Source of the DNA: Leadbetterella lacustris | Lineage (GTDB): Bacteria; Bacteroidota; Bacteroidia; Cytophagales; Spirosomataceae | Length of the DNA: 64,000 nt | Reading direction: 5' to 3' | NCBI GenBank assembly: GCA_965234335.1 | Contig: OZ248455.1 | Location: forward strand, 124,001-188,000 | Shown here: piece by piece, positions 1 to 12,900 of the stretch | How the letters are laid out: every line of letters starts with the position of its first letter | How positions within the stretch are numbered: the first letter of the stretch is position 1 | Position numbers and translations under genes: made by a program | Notes under the pieces: generated by a model | Database searches by the model: none | What the model was told of the DNA's origin: nothing | What the model saw: only the letters and a program-made list of their open reading frames with translations

Positions 1-70
1 CCAAAAAAGACACTTACGAAACAGAAATTTAAAAATCCGTTAAATAGTTTTATGTATAGTGGTTGTTTGT

Positions 71-1846
71 TCATTTTTTAGCGATTTTAAATAGGTCAAA
101 ACTGTAGCGGTAATTGAGCGAAGCCATTAGCTGCCACGAGCTTCGGTCAAACTCATCGTTGCTATCTACGGCCCTGTTGAGAAATGTGCCCGTGAGGCTC
201 AATGCGTGTTTCTTTTTGATGGTATAACTGGCATTGACCGAGGCATTTATTATTTTGCTATTGAGGTTATCGGTTCGTTTGGTGGATAAATAATTGATAT
301 TTAAACCACTGCTCAAAGTTTTATCTAAGAAACTTTTGCTTAAATGTACGGATGGACCCAACAGCCAATCACGTAGAAAAACGAGGTCGTTTCTGCTAAC
401 CGTAAACCCGCCGCCGTAAGCCAGGGCTGTGTTTTGGTCGGCATGGTCAAACATCAGTGCGGCATTGGCAATTTTAGAGGTTGAAGCCTCTGAGCCTACC
501 TCATTGTTGGTCATTTGTTGCATAAGGCTAAGATTGAGGGTGTTCTGTATTTTTTCATCCTTAGCAAAGATATAGGTAGAGGTGGCCATAATGTTTTGGT
601 TTACTTGGCGGTAGTTGAGGGTATCAAGTATTGAAAAAGGCACCAAAACGGTCAAATACTCTAGGTCTGTCCTTAAATTGGTAAAACTTATAAAATTGGA
701 GTAAAGCAGGGTATTGGTAAATTTTTCGCTCGGAGCAAATGCCACATTAAGGCTTCCCACCCATTGGTTGAGGGTTTGGCTCTGAAGTGACTTTCGGGTT
801 TGGCCTTGTTTGCCTAGGCTTCCTTGCAGGCTTACTTTTCCATCAAACAGCTGGGTGCCTATATCGGCCGCAAGGCTCTGTATATCGTCTGCCACATAAT
901 AAATACCCATACTGCGATACTGTGGATCCACATACGAATATTGGAGGCCCGTTTTGATTTTCTGCCCATTATATTGTAGGCCTGTTTTAATGGCTTTGTA
1001 GTAATTGGTGGCCGTGTTTTTAAAAAGTTTGGTTTCTTGATTAAGGGTTCGGGTATCCTCTAGCATAGCCGAAAGAGCTATATCAGTTTTTAAAGCCAAG
1101 AATTTACCCATCATAAGGTCGCCTTTAAGTCCTATAGCGACATTTTTTTTCGGGCTAATACCCATAAAATCTAGGTTATAAGGGAAGCCGGCTAGATGAT
1201 CTCTCCCCTGAAGATAAGAAACCTCAGCTTTGTTTTTCTTGATTTTAAAACCGACTTGAAAGCCAAGCCCTGTTCGCTTGTAACTGGGCCGCATGTTGGG
1301 CAGTAAGGAGGCGGAGTCAGGACTGATAGGTTTGTTGAGTGTACCAGTCAAAAAACTGGCATAAAATGGCATTTTGGCGGGCTTAAAGGTAAAGCCCAAT
1401 CCCTCAAAACGGAAGGCATTAAGAGTGTATTCTGAAAAAGAAAGGCTATTAACGCCCAATAAAAGTGAAAATCCTTTGTAAGTTGGCTTAAACTGAAACC
1501 TATTGAAAGGCTGCTGCAGCCTATATTTTTTGTTAAAGGGATGGCTGTAGTTTATAGAGCGTGTATTCCAGGCAAATGTGAAGGGCATCTTTATTTTACC
1601 ACCGATATCAAACAATATATTGCCATTGAGACTTTCTTCAAATGGCCTTTGGCCAGGCAGCATGAGGTTACTCTGGAGCAAATTGCTGGCCGAAGAAATA
1701 GAACCACTTGCCGTAAAGCCCTTTTTGAGCATATCACCGGGTGCTTTTTTTAAGTTTTTAATTTTATCGACGGTACCTTTAATATCTTGTGCCACTGCAA
1801 AGTCGGTAATCAAAATCATCAAAAACAAAAGTATTCGTATTCTCAT
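71..1846 (-). CDS. Outer-membrane beta-barrel-like protein, last gene of surface operon
   Basis: A 591-residue protein with a short hydrophobic signal peptide ending near 'FAVAQ' (about residue 19). The mature part alternates polar and hydrophobic residues with many short turns and aromatic girdles (for example 'LQYSYVDPQY', 'SLNYRYSFDLF' at the C-terminus). This suits an outer-membrane beta-barrel whose final strand carries alternating aromatic residues. No enzyme motif is visible. It starts 7 nt after the FN3 gene stop and closes the five-gene minus-strand operon. By analogy with SprB operons, where an outer-membrane partner (PorP/SprF type) is the last gene, it may be the anchor or export partner of the large adhesins. 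That role is inferred from gene order; I see no clear PorP/SprF signature. Confidence 0.7.
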   Translation of the reverse strand: MRIRILLFLMILITDFAVAQDIKGTVDKIKNLKKAPGDMLKKGFTASGSISSASNLLQSNLMLPGQRPFEESLNGNILFDIGGKIKMPFTFAWNTRSINYSHPFNKKYRLQQPFNRFQFKPTYKGFSLLLGVNSLSFSEYTLNAFRFEGLGFTFKPAKMPFYASFLTGTLNKPISPDSASLLPNMRPSYKRTGLGFQVGFKIKKNKAEVSYLQGRDHLAGFPYNLDFMGISPKKNVAIGLKGDLMMGKFLALKTDIALSAMLEDTRTLNQETKLFKNTATNYYKAIKTGLQYNGQKIKTGLQYSYVDPQYRSMGIYYVADDIQSLAADIGTQLFDGKVSLQGSLGKQGQTRKSLQSQTLNQWVGSLNVAFAPSEKFTNTLLYSNFISFTNLRTDLEYLTVLVPFSILDTLNYRQVNQNIMATSTYIFAKDEKIQNTLNLSLMQQMTNNEVGSEASTSKIANAALMFDHADQNTALAYGGGFTVSRNDLVFLRDWLLGPSVHLSKSFLDKTLSSGLNINYLSTKRTDNLNSKIINASVNASYTIKKKHALSLTGTFLNRAVDSNDEFDRSSWQLMASLNYRYSFDLFKIAKK

Positions 1847-1853
1847 AGGTCAT

Positions 1854-3923
1854 TTATTTAGTGTTGATTTTAATAATTTTCCCTTTACTACTACTCGTAC
1901 CGTCAGTGCAAGTCACCATTAAATAATAAGTGTATGTGCTCTTTTCGTTTATGTCGGTATCCTCCCATTGAGTTTTAGTAGGATCAAGCTTCGAACCTAC
2001 GACAAATTGCCCTGTTTCGTTTTTCTGTTTAAAAACATAAACGGCCTCTAAAGGCACACGAGATTTATAATCCCATTTTAGCACAATGGACTTGTTTTGT
2101 TTGTCATACTTGCCTTCAATTGTATTCACAGGCGGCCTAGCAAATGGTTTATCTATCCGTAAAATAGTGTTACAGGAGTCGCCTGAGCTAAGGCCTGAAT
2201 GGTCAATGGCCTCTAGCACATACCTAAGATCTGTTTCTTCTGGAGTGTCAAAATCTACATAACCCAATGCCAGACTATCAGGCAAAATACTTTTGAGGAG
2301 TTTTTTGGTAGTATCTGGCGGATAAGCTTTGTAAAAATTATAATATTTCACATCAAGGCTTTGGCTAGGCGAAAATTTGAAGATACCGCTGGTATCCGAA
2401 TAAGCCACTAGGTCAAAGCTTGGTGGAATGGGTGGGTCTATATCTGGCCTAAATACTTTTAGTGAGTCATTTACAGCGGTGTAATTGGTATGAAAATCAG
2501 ATGGAACCACCATGTAGTATAGGTAAGGATAGGTGCCTTTTCCTAAGGTTATAGTGTCTAGCACCATTAATTGATTCTTACCTCTGCCTACAATTTGCTT
2601 TACTGGATAAAAGTCATTTTTTAGGTTCCCTTCTGCTCTTAATATGTTGTAGGCATAAACATCTATGTCAGGCGGAGCACTCCAGCATATTTTCACGATT
2701 CCCTCTTTATCTACTTCTGCTTCAAGACTATTAACTTTTTGCGGTGGTATGGAGTCAATAATACTAACGAGGTAAGGTTCTGAGAATATTTCCCTTCCTC
2801 GCAAGTCTACCACTGTTACTTTAAAGATGACGTTTTCGTCGGTTGGCAATATCTCGCTTACATAAATAGGCTGATTTTTCTCAATTGTTTTTTTATTGTG
2901 CTGAATAACATCATTAGGGCCAAAGTTTCTGTAAACATTGTAGCCTGTAATATCGTTTTTGAGTGAGTCTGGAAATGTCCATGATAAAGCCAAAGACGTT
3001 TTAGAAAGAATGGCATGCTTAAGGTTTTCGGGTGGAACAAGACTAGAGTTAAAAGCGAAAAAACGGATTGGTTTGGTGGCCGGCCCCAAGTCACCAAATG
3101 GGTCAATACCTCGCACTCTATATTCATAATAAATATGAAGTTTGTTTACTTTATGTCCATAGGTCACTTCATTGAGTTCGGTATCATTAGACATAGGCAA
3201 TATGGGGCTGAGGTTGGCCGCAACATAGCTTACACCATTGTCTGCTGACTGTTCAACGGTATAGGCCGTATAATTATCTCTCTCGTTGATTGCCCATTTT
3301 AGGGTAACTGTACTATCTGCATAGTCTAAATCTTGAAAATCTGCCGGTGCTTTGGCAATGTACCGGTCATTCAGAGAAGCATACGTTTCTATTTTCTTTT
3401 TCGAACCGCCATTGAGCAGAATGGTATATTTGTAAGTAAAATCTGGCTGAGCAGAATTGTCAACAAATCCCAACCCAAGTTTCTGAGCAACCTCAAAGTC
3501 CAAATCAGCAGCTAAAAGAGTGAAAATCATCCGCCCCTTTACTGCATTTTCCTCTTCCTCTTGGCTGAGCTCATTGGGTATTATAGGATCATCAAAAAAG
3601 TATCCTTTGGGCACTTTGGCATATTCAGAATGTAGAACTAGGGAGTCCCACTCAGCCCTAGAAGCCATTTTTAGCACTCTAGTTTGTTTATCCTCTGCCT
3701 TACTTAATTTTTTATTGTTTTTTCTAACCGTTTCTCTAACCAGCGTATAGCCAAGCTTGTTACCAGTCTGCCAATCAGCAGGGTTTGAGGGTGTCCACCT
3801 GATGTAGATAGACCCTTTTTTTGGTTTGGTGAGTATTTGGATATTCTCTTGGCCTTTATCTTGAGCAACAACAGAGAGACCTTGAAAAAAGAAAGCTAAA
3901 TATAGTATTGACAAGTACCTCAT
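1854..3923 (-). CDS. Secreted fibronectin type III domain protein
   Basis: A 689-residue protein with a cleavable signal peptide (hydrophobic to 'SVVAQ', about residue 21). It then has several FN3-like beta-sandwich modules, recognisable from recurring 'VTLKWAI', 'LALSWTF', 'VKICWSA' and 'IVLKWDY' B/C-strand cores and 'YEYRVRG', 'YNVYRNF', 'YYLMVT' strands. There are about four or five modules from residue ~200 to the end. No T9SS C-terminal sorting domain is seen: the protein ends in 'GKIIKINTK'. It lies between the giant Ig-repeat gene (35 nt upstream) and the beta-barrel gene (7 nt downstream), so it is probably co-expressed. A surface-complex scaffold role is inferred. Confidence 0.75.
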   Translation of the reverse strand: MRYLSILYLAFFFQGLSVVAQDKGQENIQILTKPKKGSIYIRWTPSNPADWQTGNKLGYTLVRETVRKNNKKLSKAEDKQTRVLKMASRAEWDSLVLHSEYAKVPKGYFFDDPIIPNELSQEEEENAVKGRMIFTLLAADLDFEVAQKLGLGFVDNSAQPDFTYKYTILLNGGSKKKIETYASLNDRYIAKAPADFQDLDYADSTVTLKWAINERDNYTAYTVEQSADNGVSYVAANLSPILPMSNDTELNEVTYGHKVNKLHIYYEYRVRGIDPFGDLGPATKPIRFFAFNSSLVPPENLKHAILSKTSLALSWTFPDSLKNDITGYNVYRNFGPNDVIQHNKKTIEKNQPIYVSEILPTDENVIFKVTVVDLRGREIFSEPYLVSIIDSIPPQKVNSLEAEVDKEGIVKICWSAPPDIDVYAYNILRAEGNLKNDFYPVKQIVGRGKNQLMVLDTITLGKGTYPYLYYMVVPSDFHTNYTAVNDSLKVFRPDIDPPIPPSFDLVAYSDTSGIFKFSPSQSLDVKYYNFYKAYPPDTTKKLLKSILPDSLALGYVDFDTPEETDLRYVLEAIDHSGLSSGDSCNTILRIDKPFARPPVNTIEGKYDKQNKSIVLKWDYKSRVPLEAVYVFKQKNETGQFVVGSKLDPTKTQWEDTDINEKSTYTYYLMVTCTDGTSSSKGKIIKINTK

Positions 3924-3958
3924 TTATATAAATATTTTATGTCTTATGATTAAAATTA

Positions 3959-6900
3959 TTAGAATCCAATTTCTACCAAAGAATTCCAGCCAGATATTCC
4001 TTCTTCAATATCGAAGCCCACTTCTATACGGTCGTTGTCAAAACCTGATGTTCCTCGAACATAATACCTGACCCCATTGCAGCGAGTTATATAGTATGAA
4101 TAGTTTTGGAATCTACCCGTTACAATTCTATACTTTCTACAAAACTTTGTTTCGTTTGCTGAAGGAGAGCAGGCGTTATTATCTGTATAAGTGTGTACCT
4201 TTGGTGAAGGCATGTCGCTATTGGTACTTGTCAATTGCCAGTTTGGTGAAGTAGATTTTTCATTTAGTCGGCGAGTAGTATTATAGCTTGGCGAGCAAGA
4301 GTTAACATCGGTTTCCTGGTCATAACATTGAAATGATTGTCTATCTCCCCAAATAGGATTTCTGTTAATACTCAATCCGCTAATGTCTTGGGTTACAGTT
4401 GGGCTGGGGCATCCATTGTTATAACAGATAGCTGTGTATTCAGTATATTGGTTGTTAGTCAGCGTATTACCAGTAGAGATATAATTCTGGTTTCTATTGT
4501 TGTCTACCCAGTGCCATTTGATTTCACCGTTACAATTGGTGCCTGTAAATAATACAGTGCAGTTTGAAACAACAGCAGAAACCGAAGGAGTAGTTGCTGA
4601 ATAAGCATTGATACTTATTTCATTTGAAACCGCTGAGCAAGATAATCCGTTCCCAGAGTTGGTAGTTCTAACAAAATAAGTTCCTGACTCGGTTATTGCA
4701 TTAAAGTTGATTCCTGAAGTTTCAGTTTCTCCAACCTTCTTGATGTAAGCAAATGATCCATTGCCCGCTGTAACTACAATATTGGTATTTTCGCCATTAC
4801 ATAAAGTAGTTTTATTTGGTGAAAGAACTGGGGCCACGGGGCTATAAATTACAGTAGGTATATAATTACTTCCTTGCGTTGTACATCCATTGATTTCACA
4901 AAAAGTTAAGTATTCTCTGGTATTTGATGTAGATGAAAATCCGTTATTTTCAATATTTCCATTCCATTTAAAATAAGCAGTACCCCCAGCACAATTATTT
5001 ATCGACAGGTTGGTACCTCCACAATTGTAGGTTGGTGTAACATTTGGAGTATTTGGATAAGCGAAAACGGTTACAATAAAGCTTGTGTTATCACTGCTAC
5101 AACCGTTTTTACTTGAATATGCCGTGTAAGTATGCGTACCAACGGCGGGTGTTGGTCTATTCGTTTCATTATAATTTGTCCAGTTAACAGATGCTCCATT
5201 TGAACTAGCTGAAAGGGCAATTGGAGCTCCGGCACAATAGGAAGTGTTGCCCGAAATGCTGGGTAGTGCCGGAATTTCTCGAATTTCTACCTCTACTTCA
5301 TTCGAATTATTGCTATCGCACCCATTCGTATCCGTACATTTAGCCGTGTATTTTGATTTTTGAACATTGGTAAGGGTAATGGAGCTGCCTGTACTTCCAT
5401 TTGACCAATTAACGGTACCTATACAGCCAGAGGCAGTAAGGGTTATGGCCTCGTTACAAGTAAATCCATTTTTGTTAGAGCTAATACCTGGAGCAGCAGG
5501 TCTACTATTTACAGATAGCTGATATAAATCAGACCACTCGCTCGAACACTCCCAAACTTGACACCTCACTTTGTAGGAGTGATTTTGATTAATATTTGTC
5601 AGGGTTGGGCTCGAGGTTTCATTTCCTCCATCTATTACCCAGAGGAGCGTACCGTTTATACCGTCTGCATTGCATCCTGATGCTGAAATATTAGTATTGT
5701 TATATTCACATATACTCCATCCATTTGATGAATTAACAGTGGGTTTTTCTGGGATGCTATGTACATTAATAGACAAGGATACCCTGTTATTTGGTTGTGT
5801 TCGACAGGTCAATGAAGCCGAAACACTTTTCTGACAAAAACTGAAGTAGGTTTCATCTTGTACAGGCTTAAAGTTAGAGCTTGAGCTTAGTGCAGTGCCA
5901 TTTTGCCATTCCCAACCAATAGTTGTTCCACTTTCGCAAGTTCCGGTTAACGTAATGGCAGTTCCATTACAAAAGGCGTTATCATTATCTCCTGAACTCA
6001 AACCTGAAGGCTTAGCGGGTTCGTTGTAAACAGACAAAGTAGCTTTTATGTCATTGTTTGAAACATGACCGGCATTAAAACAATTGTTGTTTAGGTTACA
6101 TCTTACTTTGTATACCCCTGCTGTTTGGGTTGAAAAATTATTTATGCTAGTCGTCCATTGAGATTCTCCTGGTTTTATCCATTCTATGATTCCCTGAGAG
6201 CATTGGCTAGCCACTAAATTGGCATTTTGATAAGAACATATATCAGTTCTATCGATAGAAAGAGCCACATTTACTGCTGGTATTTCATTTAAGGTCACAA
6301 ATGAAGAATATGACCCATAACACCAATCAGACGCCGAAGGGCTTGAATTGCTAAGGTTTTTTCCACATCTAGCAGAATACATTTTTGCTATAGCTTGCCC
6401 TGATGTAAAGGACACTGCTAAAGTTGGACCTTGACCAACTAGAGTTCTGTTCGAATTTCCTAAATACCAAAAGACCTCTTCACCATTATTGCAACTACTT
6501 GAAAGCGTGGCTGATTGTCCAGTACAAACATTATTGTTATAGGCGTTTGTTACAGTTATTATAGGTTTGTCAGGACTTATAATTTTTAAATCTATTGGAT
6601 TGGAGGGATTGCTGAAACAATAGTTATTTGTACACTTTGCCGTATATGTTTTATTTTCTGCTGGTGAAACGGTTAACGAACTTGAGGTTTCTCCACTTGA
6701 CCAAACAATATTTGAATTCTGACAATTTGTGGTGGTGGTTATGCTTACAGAAGAATTTAAGCAAAGTTGATTGCCATGATTTGGGTTCAATGTAGACGTT
6801 ATGGCAGGAGCCAATGGCACTTGATACAAATTTAAGGCAAGAGAAGCAGTGGTTTCAAACGTCTCATCATTTGAATTCACACTACAATCTAAATAAATGG

Positions 6901-9900
6901 TTGTATTTTCTGTAAAATTGGTTATTTCAACCTGCCCTCCATTATTGCTGTTAAAGTTAACATTAGGGGAAGATGCCCTCCAATTCAGCTGACCACTGCA
7001 ACCTTGGCTAAGAAGAACTTTAGTTTCGTTTTGGCATAGATATTTTTTTCCATCTGAAGCTTTGATAGAAAGCGGCACAATATTCACTGTTGCTTCAGTA
7101 GCCCCGCTGAGACAATTGTTTTCTAAACAATAAACTCTATACTTTTTGCTAGTAGTAGCAATTTCAGAAATTGTGTTTCCGAAAACCCCAGGCTTATTCT
7201 GCCACAAATACTTACCAGAAACGCACCCGTTGGCTGTAAGAGTAATGTTTTCACCTAAATTCGCATTAGAATTGGAGACACTCAGTGTTGGTGCTGCCGG
7301 CATAGGATTACAGTCAATTACAGGGCCATTTGAAAATTCGAAATTTGCAGAGCTGATAGCAACAACCGGTAAATAGGAGCATGGAACAGAGGCCCCAGCT
7401 ATTTTTAGTGTTCCAAGCCCATAAGTCAAGTTGGACAAATCTAGTGTTCCTACAAAGGAGTTGTTAAAAGTAACATTTATGCTTTTCTCTAAAAAATCAT
7501 TGGGTGTAGCAAAACTAGTTTTTGTGTTATCTTTATAAACGGTAGCTGAAATACTCCCGAGTCCATTGTTTTCATAATAAGAACAACTAAATTCTACAAA
7601 GTACTTGTTGCAAGTCTCTATAGATTGAATTAGGCCCTCATTGTTTATAACATATACCTCGTTAGTGCTTGTTTTATAAAACCCTTTATCTGCTTTAACG
7701 GTAGGGTAAAAATCTTTTGTTTTATTCATTTGGGTGAGTTTTTTTTCAATTGTCTCGCCTGAATAATATAGTTCGCCAGAATTTGTACCTAAACAAGCAT
7801 CTTGTTTATTTTTCGCAAATGATAGAAAAGCTTTGGTTTTGAAATTGGTCTCTACTGGTTCTGTAATATTGTCACCACATGTAAATCTTGCTTCATCCGT
7901 TACTTTAATGTAAACATCACCAATAGCTAAATCGTTGTAATTGAAGATAATTTCTGACCCATTTTGTTCTGTAATCGTTGTTTCACCAATTTTTACAGCT
8001 ACTCCTCCTTCAATACTCAATTTACTATAAATTTCTAAGGTAATTGGCATCCCCCTAATTTTTTGTCTTTTGCTGCCTTTGGCCGCTTCACTTTCCCAGC
8101 TTTCTATTAAAAAGGTTGTTCCAAAAGAAATTCCTTGTGAAAATTCAGGAATTTGAATACCATTGAAATTATTATCCATGGTAAATGTTGGTACAACCCT
8201 TTTAATGGTAATGCAAGGCACAATTGGTTCTATAGGGGCTTTTTCATACGTTATTTGGTATTTAAAACTTTCATTCCCTTTGTCATCATTTAGTTCAAAG
8301 CCTTCAGCATTTAACGGGCAACCTTGACTTCCTAATATTAGAGACTGAAAACTGACTGGAGATTTTGGACTTTCAAATTCGAATTTCTCCTCAAAAGTTT
8401 TATTATCGTTGGGGTCATTAAAAATAGAATTGGCGTAATTAACAGAAAAATTCTCCGGAAAGTCAATTTCTTGCCCGGTACTATTGAGCATGGAAAACGC
8501 ATAAGTATTGGGTTCAGAATCCAATTTTCCTTGCTGACAAACTATTTTTAAGGTCTTCTTAAAATTACTTTCTAAGTTGAAGTCTTGGATTTTTTTATTT
8601 TCGAAACATATTTCAGCTTGCTTTATAGCTTGATAGTTAGTCGGCAGGGTGATATTACTTTCCTTATAATACATCAACTTGGCTAAATCGTAAGTCAATG
8701 AAAAACAATAATCCCCAACCTCAAAACATGGAATTCCACCATCACTACCGTCTGGTAAGGTTGCCCCCCTCAACATACCACATTGGGCAACCAATGTTTT
8801 ATTGTTATTGTTTACTTGGTCATAAAATTTATAAATGGTGGGATCGAAAGGCTTATAAATCCAAATCGGATTGATTGAAGAAAACGAAGTAGGGCTTAAT
8901 TTGTACAGATTACCATCCAAGCCACCATATTGACTTTGTTGGAAGGCCATGTATTTCTGGTCTATCTCGTTGTATGTCAGGGTATTGGTACTTAACCTAT
9001 AATACTCTGTCTCTACCTGTCTAAACCAGTTATGTTCTTTTGGTTTCATAGTAATCATTTCTTTATATTCTTCATTTGAGAAGAAAGAATCAAAAGATTT
9101 TGCTACGTTACTTTCAACCTTAAAGTTAAAATCTTGGGTGAAGGATGCTGTATTATTCGTATTAACCTCTGCTATTTTTGTGCTAAATGTTCTATAATGT
9201 TGATCTGTTTTAAAGAAATGGTTTGAATAAATTTTCTTTGTTTGGCCAGTATTGTCTATCAGCCATAATCTGATTTCATATACAGTATTTAGGTTAAGGT
9301 TTTGTATTGGAAAAGATGCCATGCTGGTGTTTTCTACCACTCTTTCAATTCCTACTTGTATGCTATTTTGAAAAACACCTATATTTAGGGTGCATCCGGC
9401 ACATTTGGTTTGAAAGTTAGAAAAGACAGATTCATCAAATTTCACAAAGCCATTGCCGCCATATTCTTCAATATAGACATTTGACATATTTTTTGCTGGA
9501 TAAACCAAAAGATCTTTCTCTGTCAAATCAAAACCTTCGCTGACTTCAATTTCAAATTCCTTTTCATGCTTTAATTCTAACCTCGTTCCGTCTTCAAGGT
9601 CTAATAATACCACATGACCTGCTTCATATTCCTGAATTTCATTTTCGTCTTCTACATATTCACTATTAATTGTAAATGCTGTAGTAGAGTATATTTCAGT
9701 ATATACAGTTACGTCGTATTTTATACCTGCAACTAAGCCCAAGTCGCTTGTCGGAATTTTCACATCCTTATCGAAATATTCCAATGGATCCAAATCCGTC
9801 AATACTGTTTCTATTGGCTCACCACCCCCTTTGGGAGTTAAAGTCAATTTTACCTTTAATTTAAAATTATCAAGTGCATTTGCATCTGAAATTGAAGCTT

Positions 9901-12900
9901 TTTGGTCTTCAGGAATAACCAAGCTTACGTAAAGGTTTCCAATTTGTGATAATTTGCTATTTCCTGCGGGGCTTAGATTCTCTATCATTTCTAGGGGCTT
10001 TACCTCTACAATTTGATTTTCTGGTAGCTGGCAATTCGTTTCGGAATTATCTTCCCCTACTTTGGCATGTATTTTAAATGAGGTAGACGCTTTCCATACT
10101 TTAGCATATACCAAAAAAGTACCTTCGGCATAAACGGGTTGCGGAACTGAGGCCTTTAAAAGAAATCCCATGCCAAGTTCGGCTAAGGACACTCCAAAAA
10201 CATTAAGTCCTCCAGTTGCATAGCCATAAAGTTGCCCGGCCCCTCTCCATGTTTTAGTATTGTCAGAAACCCATCCTCCTGGGCAAACTCTTTGAACCAA
10301 AAGTAAGTCTATGCCAGCACCCGCTTCAAGAGAAGCATTCAAAACTTTTTTAGCAGTAAAATTAATGTTTATTCCTAATGCAAACCCCGCTGCGAATCCT
10401 GTACCGTTTGAAACTTCCTCATATCCACTTAAGCTTTGTCTAGTAAGGCTGTTTTTAGCTGCTATTTCGTTGAACCTCATTTGCATATTAGGGGGAATAA
10501 CGGGTGGTGGTAATGAGGTATTTATTTGATCTCCAAGCATCAAATAAGCTTTTACCCATGCATTTATCTCTATGTTATTCCCAATATTTGAATTAAACTT
10601 AAAACCAAGTCGCTCATTCAATTGCTGCTTACCTAAATGAAAAAATTTGAGGTTATTGCTGATATACAATTCACCATACCCAGTGGACTGTAAGGACGCT
10701 CCAGTAGGACCTTCACTAAAATGAATTTTAATATATGGATAAAGAATAAGTTGGAAATATCCAGGAGAATTGTTAATATTATAGTTGCCAAAATTTACGG
10801 TTAATATAGCTCCTGCTCCAATTATATTTTCCTCTGCAGGTTGTCCCTTTGTAAATATATCTATTGCTTTTGTTGCCAAATTGCTTTGCTTTGGTGCTTG
10901 TTGGCTGGCATTGGCAACTTTTCCAGTTTCGTCTTTAGCGGCCACAAATTGACCATTCCCACCTTCTTTTTTACCCAATTGGTCTTTAGCCGACTTAGTC
11001 TCTTTTCCTTCAACTTTAAATTTGGCATAAGCAATTCCTTTAATGAATTTCAAGCCATTGGTATTGCCCTCTGCCGCCACCATAGCGGTAAGGTCTGCCT
11101 TCCCTACTACAGCAAGATCTAGACCGAAGTTAAAACCCCATAGTTTTTCCCTTAGGCTATATTGTATTCCAGTTTTATTACCAATTGATTTAGATTCTAA
11201 ATTGAGTGCAATGGCATTTTTATATGCCCCTCCAAAAATACCTTTTAAAGTTACAGCCGGCCCCATGGGAATAGTAAGTCCAGAAGCCGAAGCATCTACA
11301 GCCCAAGATTTATATTCATTTTCTAGTCCAGGATTTACGGTTAGGAACATCATTGATATTCCAGCTCCTATTCGTTCTTTTGGTTCTTTATCGCCTAAAA
11401 GCTTAATGGTTAAATTAGCCGTACCTTGAAAACCCGAAACACTTGCTTGGTCGAATGCAGGTTGATTTTTGAATAATGTAGCTTCACCATCAAACGAAAA
11501 AGTAGTAAAATTAGCCTTTACAGCAATTCCAGTTACTCCTATATCTTTGAGTTTAAATTTCAACCTTCCATTGTCATCAAAACTATAGTCTGTTTCAAAA
11601 CGCAGTAATGCACCTGCCTCAATCATTGGCAAGGTAGTTGTTTCATTACAGGATCTGCCCAGCTGGAATTGTACTTTGGTTGAGCCAATTGCCTTTCGAC
11701 TTTCTGCATTTGCTACTAAACTCAAAGATTGCATTCCAAAACGAAACCCCGCAATGCTCAAGGCCGCATCATTACATTTTTCTTTTTCAGCAGGCTTCTC
11801 TTCTTTTAAATTTGGACATGTTTTTTCAGATGTTACAACAAGATTAAGTTGTTTTAAATAGGGTGCTTCAGTCGATACTATTAAATTATCAAAATAATAG
11901 TTGGGCCTATTGGACAAAACTCCCTTCACTGTTTTATCATCTTCCTCCAAATCAGTGTTGAATAAAACCAAACCACTTAAACCGATATCTATTTTATCAA
12001 AATCCCAGTTTGTAATAGTAGTTTTTATGTCTGTGCCACAGTTCAAAAATTTCGCTCCGAGAATGTTAAAGTCTTTTTCTTGTCCTGCATTTGGAGTACT
12101 AAAAATCCCTAAGGTCAATTGCCTTGTGGTAACAGAAATACTCTCATTAACATTGAGAAACCCTAAATGAAACTTGTAATCTTTTAGATTATCTTGTTTT
12201 TGAAACGGAAACCTAAAACCACCACCAAGCTCAAATCCAGTTAATTTATTTTTATCAATTTGAACTTTTGCCATGTCTAATTGAATATCAAAAGCATCCC
12301 CCATTTTAAAAACCGTTCCATTTTTGCCTCTGATTCCAGCTAATGTATTTAATCCTGAGTCATCAAAATAGAAATAATCAATTAGAAGGCTTAAACTCTC
12401 TTTGGTTGTGGAATTTGGTTTTCTAAATCCTTTGGGAAGGTCAACTTCTATGTTTTGCATAAATAGTCCAGACCACGGTCCTGCCAAATCTTTTTTATAT
12501 TCATTGGCGGGCGACCGTGTACTTGAAAGATCAAGAATAATGTTGCCGGTCACATCAGCGGGAGAAAATGTACAAAAATCTCCAATTTGGTCTGGCGGGG
12601 GGATTTTTGACAAATCTGTAGTATTTCTAAATGTTAAACCTTCGGCTACTTTAAATTGAATCCCATACTTTATCGGAAATGACAAGCTAATATACAAGTC
12701 ATCCCATGATGCAACGTTAACAGCAAAATTAAGCTTAGGAATAATTTCATCTCCTGTTGCTGGAGTTCCGTCTGGGTTTATCGCAATGGCAATATTTGGA
12801 TTAAAATCTATAGACCCAGCAAAAATAAGTTTTAAAGCCAACCCGTCTGATTCTTTGCACCCTAAGCATATTCCAGTTCCGACGGTTAGGTTTATTTTAG